From: Streptomyces sp. NBC_00442
GTDB lineage: Bacteria > Actinomycetota > Actinomycetes > Streptomycetales > Streptomycetaceae
Assembly: GCF_036014195.1 (NCBI RefSeq)
Contig: NZ_CP107918.1
Location: 682,001 to 746,000 of the forward strand
Direction: 5' to 3'
DNA length: 64,000 nucleotides
Every line of letters starts with the position of its first letter. Within the stretch, counting starts at the first letter, position 1. Shown here in pieces: positions 60,721-64,000 of this stretch. A model generated the notes under the pieces. The model saw only the letters and a program-made list of their open reading frames with translations. It was not told the DNA's origin and did not search any database. The translations under genes and the position numbers were made by a program.

Positions 60721-61800
60721 GTGAGCGCGGACGGCGCCTCCGGTAGCGGCCCGGACGGCGCGTCCGGCGACATCCGGTCGGCGGGTACGGCGGGGCCGGT
60801 GACGCCCCCGCCCCCGTTCGACCCCGAACTGCGCGCCGCGCTGGGCGCGTTGGAGGCCGGCGTCAGGGAACCGTTCACGCCCGGGAACCTCGCGGCCCGG
60901 CAGGAGCGGGACGCCGCGGCGCGGCCCCGGCCCACGGTCCAGGAGCTGTGCGCCGATGGCCTGTTCGAGGTGGCCGAGCTGTGCGTACCGGGAGCGTCGG
61001 ACGGGCGGGAGGTCACGCTCGTGAGCGCGCGCCCCGCCGGAGCCGACGGGCCGCTGCCCCTCCTGTACTACCTCCACGGCGGCGGAATGATCATGGGCAA
61101 CGCCTGGTCCGTCCTGCCCAAGGTGCTGCGGGAGTGGGCCCTCCCGCTGGGCCTCGCCGTCCTCTCCGTCGAGTATCCGCTGGCACCGCGGGCCCGGTAT
61201 CCGGTGCCGGTGGAGGACTGCTACGCCGGCCTGTGCTGGGCCGCCGATCACGCCGCGGCGCTGGGGGTCGACGCCGGCCGGATCGTCGTCGGCGGCAAGA
61301 GCGCGGGCGGCGGACTCGCCGCGGCCCTCGCCCTGATCGCCCGCGACCGGGGCGGCCCGGCGCCGGTCGGTCAACTGCTCCTGTGCCCCATGCTCGACGA
61401 CCGCGGCGCCACGTTCTCGGCCCACCAGATGGCCGGCGCCGACATCTGGGACCGGACCTCCAACGCGACGGCGTGGCAAGCCCTGTTGGGCGAGCGGTAC
61501 GGCACGGCGGACGTACCGCCCTACGCCGCGCCCGCACGCGCCACGGATCTGACGGGGCTGCCACCGGCGTACGTCGAGGTCGGCTCGGCCGAGACCTTCA
61601 GGGACGAGGGCGTCGCCTACGCCGACGCGATCTGGCGGGCCGGAGGCCAGGCCGAGCTGCATGTGTGGCCGGGCGCCTTCCACGGCTTCGACACCTTCGC
61701 CCCGCGCGCCGCGCTCAGCCAGGACGCCCGGGACGCCCGCACCCGCTGGCTGCGGCGCGTCCTGGCCCAGTCCGGCGCGAGCGGCAAACCGCCGGCCTGA
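60721..61800 (+). CDS. Alpha/beta hydrolase-3 family esterase
   Basis: 359 residues from GTG 60721. LLYYLHGGGMIMGNAWSVLP is the oxyanion-hole motif, VVGGKSAGGGLAAALALIAR holds the nucleophile Ser in GKSAG, AETFRDE the acid and GAFHGFDTFAP the His. The first 40 residues are a flexible Gly/Pro leader (no signal peptide). A cytoplasmic esterase for short-chain or acylated metabolites. Distinct from the esterase at 16816. Confidence 0.88.
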   Translation: MSADGASGSGPDGASGDIRSAGTAGPVTPPPPFDPELRAALGALEAGVREPFTPGNLAARQERDAAARPRPTVQELCADGLFEVAELCVPGASDGREVTLVSARPAGADGPLPLLYYLHGGGMIMGNAWSVLPKVLREWALPLGLAVLSVEYPLAPRARYPVPVEDCYAGLCWAADHAAALGVDAGRIVVGGKSAGGGLAAALALIARDRGGPAPVGQLLLCPMLDDRGATFSAHQMAGADIWDRTSNATAWQALLGERYGTADVPPYAAPARATDLTGLPPAYVEVGSAETFRDEGVAYADAIWRAGGQAELHVWPGAFHGFDTFAPRAALSQDARDARTRWLRRVLAQSGASGKPPA

Positions 61801-61866
61801 ATTCGGCCTGCACGCCCGGCAGTTGGGGCGGGTGGGCATGGCGGCCCCGGGCGCGTCTCCCATCTG

Positions 61867-62289
61867 TCACATCTGGCGGATCACCACGAACAGCACCAGC
61901 AGCACCGTGGCGCCCGCGCACACGCCGTGGGCGACGACCGCCGTGAGCGGAAAATGGCGCTCCGCCGTGGTGCCGCCCGTGGAGTGCCGTCCCGAACTGG
62001 GCAGCCAGCGCAGCAGCATCGTGAAGCCGAACGCGGCCACGACCAGGACGCCGGCGCAAGCCGCCCAGGCCAGACTCCGCAGATCGCCCAGGAGGTATCC
62101 ACCCCAGGCCGCGAGGCCCGCGACCGCGACGAGCACATGGCCGCCGATCAGCCACAGGGGCAGCCGCGTCACACCGGGTGCCCGCTGGCGCAGGCCGCCG
62201 TGGCGGATCCACACGAGGGCGAGGTAACCGCCCAGAGCGGCGGTCAGCAACCAGGCACACAGCACGAAGACGCCCACGTACTCCCCCAA
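61867..62289 (-). CDS. Small four-helix membrane protein
   Basis: 140 residues. Helices: VFVLCAWLLTAALGGYLALV, WLIGGHVLVAVAGLAAWGGY, WAACAGVLVVAAFGFTMLL and AVVAHGVCAGATVLLVLFVV. Its two helix-borne His residues (GGH, AHG) recall heme-binding membrane proteins, but no family is certain. Stands alone, convergent with the esterase. Confidence 0.68.
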   Translation of the reverse strand: MGEYVGVFVLCAWLLTAALGGYLALVWIRHGGLRQRAPGVTRLPLWLIGGHVLVAVAGLAAWGGYLLGDLRSLAWAACAGVLVVAAFGFTMLLRWLPSSGRHSTGGTTAERHFPLTAVVAHGVCAGATVLLVLFVVIRQM

Positions 62290-62384
62290 GGATTCCCGTC
62301 ACGGGATGCAGTGCACCAGCACAGCGCACGGCGCGAAGGCGACCCGGACGCCCATTCCCCGATTCACCCGTTGGCGTGAACAGT

Positions 62385-62478
62385 GGCCCGACTTCACCGC
62401 ATCACAGCCCCCCGCTGTGCCATGGGTGCCCGACCCATGGGTGCCCGACCCATGGGTGCTGAACCCACAAGTCGGGCC
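62385..62478. repeat. Three 15-bp CCATGG-containing repeats inside a large inverted repeat
   Basis: CCATGGGTGCCCGAC at 62420-62434 and 62435-62449, and CCATGGGTGCTGAAC at 62450-62464. The whole array is enclosed by GGCCCGACTT (62385-62394) and its exact reverse complement AAGTCGGGCC (62469-62478). RNA from this region could form a long stem with the array in the loop. It lies just past the stop of the cupin gene. Confidence 0.75.
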
Positions 62479-62482
62479 GCTC

Positions 62483-62965
62483 TCACCCCTCCAGCGCCGT
62501 GCCGCAGCTCCAGCAGAAGCGCGCGCCGCGTTCGGTGGCGAGCCGGCCGCACTCCGGGCACACCTGCGCGAGGAGGCACGCCGCCTCACCGCCCTCCTCG
62601 CTCGGCGGCCCGCCGATGGTGAGGCCGGGCCTGCGCGGGTGCACGGAGAGGTAGCCCATGCCGTCGACGCCGGCGACCAGGGCACGGCGGGAGCCCTTGG
62701 GCAGCCAGAGCGCGGTGACGGGGCGCAGCTCCTGGACGCCTTCGTGGGTGCGGAGTTGCCCGGCGCCTTCGAGGACGACCAGCAGGACGTCGAGGTGGAG
62801 GTCCGTGTGCTCGTCGATGGCGCGGCCGGGCGGCAGCCGCAGCAGGTTCGCGTCGAGCCCCCGACCGCTCCCACTCAGGCGCCACAGCGCGCCACCGGTG
62901 TGCAGCGACGCCGCCGCGAGCTCCCGGCCGAGATCGGCCACCACTCGGGCACTTTGCTGTTCCAT
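62483..62965 (-). CDS. Cupin-domain protein with C-terminal zinc ribbon
   Basis: 160 residues. The cupin barrel is LDANLLRLPPGRAIDEHTDL (first motif with His), then HLDVLLVVLEGAGQLRTHEG. The C-terminus CPECGRLATERGARFCWSCG is a four-cysteine zinc ribbon. The protein may sense or bind a metal or small ligand. It diverges from narG, so a role in control of nitrate reduction is possible but unproven. Confidence 0.83.
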   Translation of the reverse strand: MEQQSARVVADLGRELAAASLHTGGALWRLSGSGRGLDANLLRLPPGRAIDEHTDLHLDVLLVVLEGAGQLRTHEGVQELRPVTALWLPKGSRRALVAGVDGMGYLSVHPRRPGLTIGGPPSEEGGEAACLLAQVCPECGRLATERGARFCWSCGTALEG

Positions 62966-63036
62966 CAGTCCGTCACCCTCCCATTGACCAGCACTTTTTC
63001 ACTCCGGGCCGCCCCTTCGGCCGGTCACACACATGC

Positions 63037-63054
63037 GTATTGCAAGTATTGCAA
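63037..63054. promoter_or_regulatory. Adjacent GTATTGCAA direct repeats between cupin gene and narG
   Basis: GTATTGCAA occurs at 63037-63045 and 63046-63054. Each contains the palindrome TTGCAA, so the site reads TTGCAA-GTA-TTGCAA. The surrounding 63030-63090 is unusually AT-rich for this genome and lies between divergent genes, as expected for a promoter/operator. Regulator unknown. Confidence 0.55.
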
Positions 63055-63211
63055 AGAGCAAGACAAAAAGCGTATAGCTCGCATCAACTCTCCGGAGTCG
63101 CACCGTCACACGCAGCCGCACGGATGCAGTCTGAAGGTGAGGCGGAACACCGGCCACCGTAAGCCAGAGCGGGGGACCGGTGCGTTCCGGGCAGCCCTGG
63201 AAGGAGCGACG

Positions 63212-64000
63212 GTGTCAGTACGGCGCAGTGCCCGCAAGGAAGCGGAGAAGGTGGCGGCGAACACCACGGAACAGCTTCTGCGAGCCGGGCGGATACTGCG
63301 GCGGACCACGACGACACCCGATCTGAGGGCCGTGTACCGCGCGGACCAGAAGGTCAACGACGAGCCGTACCGCGAGCGTTGGGCCCACGACAAGGTGGTG
63401 CGCTCCACGCACGGGGTGAACTGCACGGGGTCGTGTTCGTGGAAGGTGTACGTCAAGGACGGGCTCATCACCTGGGAGACGCAGGAGACGGACTACCCGT
63501 CGGTGGGCCCCGACCGCCCGGAGTACGAGCCCCGCGGCTGCCCGCGCGGCGCCTCCTTCTCCTGGTACACCTACTCCCCCACCCGCGTACGGTTCCCGCT
63601 GGCCCGTGGGGTCCTGGTGGAGATGTACCGCGAGGCGAAGGCGCGCCTGAAGGACCCGGTGGCGGCCTGGGCCGAGGTCACCGAGAACCCCGAGCGGCGC
63701 CGGCGCTACCAGTCGGCCCGGGGCAAGGGCGGCCTGGTGCGGGTCGGCTGGGGCGAGGCCCTGGAGATCGCGGCCGCCGCCCAGGTGCACACCATCAAGG
63801 CGTACGGGCCCGACCGGGTCGCGGGGTTCTCCCCGATCCCCGCGATGTCGATGGCCTCGCACGCGGTCGGCGCCCGCTACCACTCCCTCATCGGCGCGCC
63901 CATGCTGTCCTTCTACGACTGGTACGCGGACCTGCCGATCGCCTCGCCGCAGGTCTTCGGCGACCAGACGGACGTCCCGGAGTCGGGCGACTGGTGGGAC
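63212..64000 (+). CDS. narG: Respiratory nitrate reductase alpha subunit, N-terminal part (cut by window edge)
   Basis: The first 263 codons are present from GTG 63212 (AAGGAG six bases upstream). HGVNCTGSCSWKVYVKDG gives the His/Cys ligands of the FS0 4Fe-4S cluster, and RGCPRGASFSWYTYSPTRVR and SFYDWYADLPIASPQVFGDQ are strongly conserved NarG segments. NarG binds the molybdenum cofactor and reduces nitrate at the membrane with NarH and NarI. narH, narJ and narI are expected downstream, outside the window. Confidence 0.95.
   Translation, partial: MSVRRSARKEAEKVAANTTEQLLRAGRILRRTTTTPDLRAVYRADQKVNDEPYRERWAHDKVVRSTHGVNCTGSCSWKVYVKDGLITWETQETDYPSVGPDRPEYEPRGCPRGASFSWYTYSPTRVRFPLARGVLVEMYREAKARLKDPVAAWAEVTENPERRRRYQSARGKGGLVRVGWGEALEIAAAAQVHTIKAYGPDRVAGFSPIPAMSMASHAVGARYHSLIGAPMLSFYDWYADLPIASPQVFGDQTDVPESGDWWD

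Overview
The window is high-GC actinobacterial DNA, almost certainly from a Streptomyces chromosome. The evidence is third-position G/C bias in every gene, frequent GTG/TTG starts with GGAGG-type ribosome sites, four-base ATGA/GTGA gene overlaps, a cvn conservon, an RsbRST stressosome, a rifamycin phosphotransferase with its upstream element, and insertion sequences that sit in CTAG.

Layout. 1-2233: a TetR-family regulator (partial) faces a PAP2-family phosphatase plus DMT transporter pair across a strong palindromic operator. 2234-6513: an insertion-sequence patch with a decayed IS5-type element, an intact IS5-type element with a -1 frameshift signal, an 84-bp internally deleted (MITE-like) relative of it, and an intact IS701-type element, each bordered by CTAG; two small hypothetical genes are caught between them. 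6729-12803: an FAD monooxygenase with a divergent GntR-TetR hybrid regulator, an acrylyl-CoA-reductase-type oxidoreductase and a large secreted GH31 glycosidase. 12804-15334: a scarred region with short tandem repeats, broken transposase pieces and a small secreted protein with a killer-toxin-like pattern. 15335-21110: membrane protein, WYL regulator, esterase, then a translationally coupled NUDIX-NUDIX-ABC exporter operon. 21210-24050: rph with a repeat-rich leader and a rifamycin-associated element. 24314-28208: two aminopeptidase P paralogues and a DUF1206 membrane protein.

28460-34922: a six-gene stress-signalling operon (RsbR, RsbS, RsbT, an ATPase-PP2C fusion, a histidine kinase, a response regulator-PP2C fusion) with an RsbW-type ATPase gene upstream. 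35112-37434: a DNA-repair operon (LigD-type 3'-phosphoesterase, ATP-dependent ligase, HhH-GPD protein) with every junction overlapping. 37773-40959: a two-gene module of a KGGVGR-type double NTPase and a small HEPN-like helical protein, the best candidate for an under-described conflict/defence system. 41211-46925: a methyltransferase and a TetR regulator with apparently leaderless divergent promoters, then a redox set (FprB-type ferredoxin reductase, AurF-type diiron oxygenase, FMO/Baeyer-Villiger-type monooxygenase).

47117-50404: a Na+/H+ antiporter, tRNA-Pro(GGG) with its terminator, and a Gfo/Idh/MocA oxidoreductase. About 1.1 kb without a convincing gene follows, then an acyl-CoA dehydrogenase. 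52718-56722: a cvn conservon (cvnA-B-C-D) ending in a GAF-domain gene. 57086-62965: class A penicillin-binding protein, NmrA-type reductase, alpha/beta hydrolase, a small membrane protein and a cupin/zinc-ribbon protein. The window ends inside narG (respiratory nitrate reductase alpha subunit), which diverges from the cupin gene across an AT-richer region with paired GTATTGCAA repeats.
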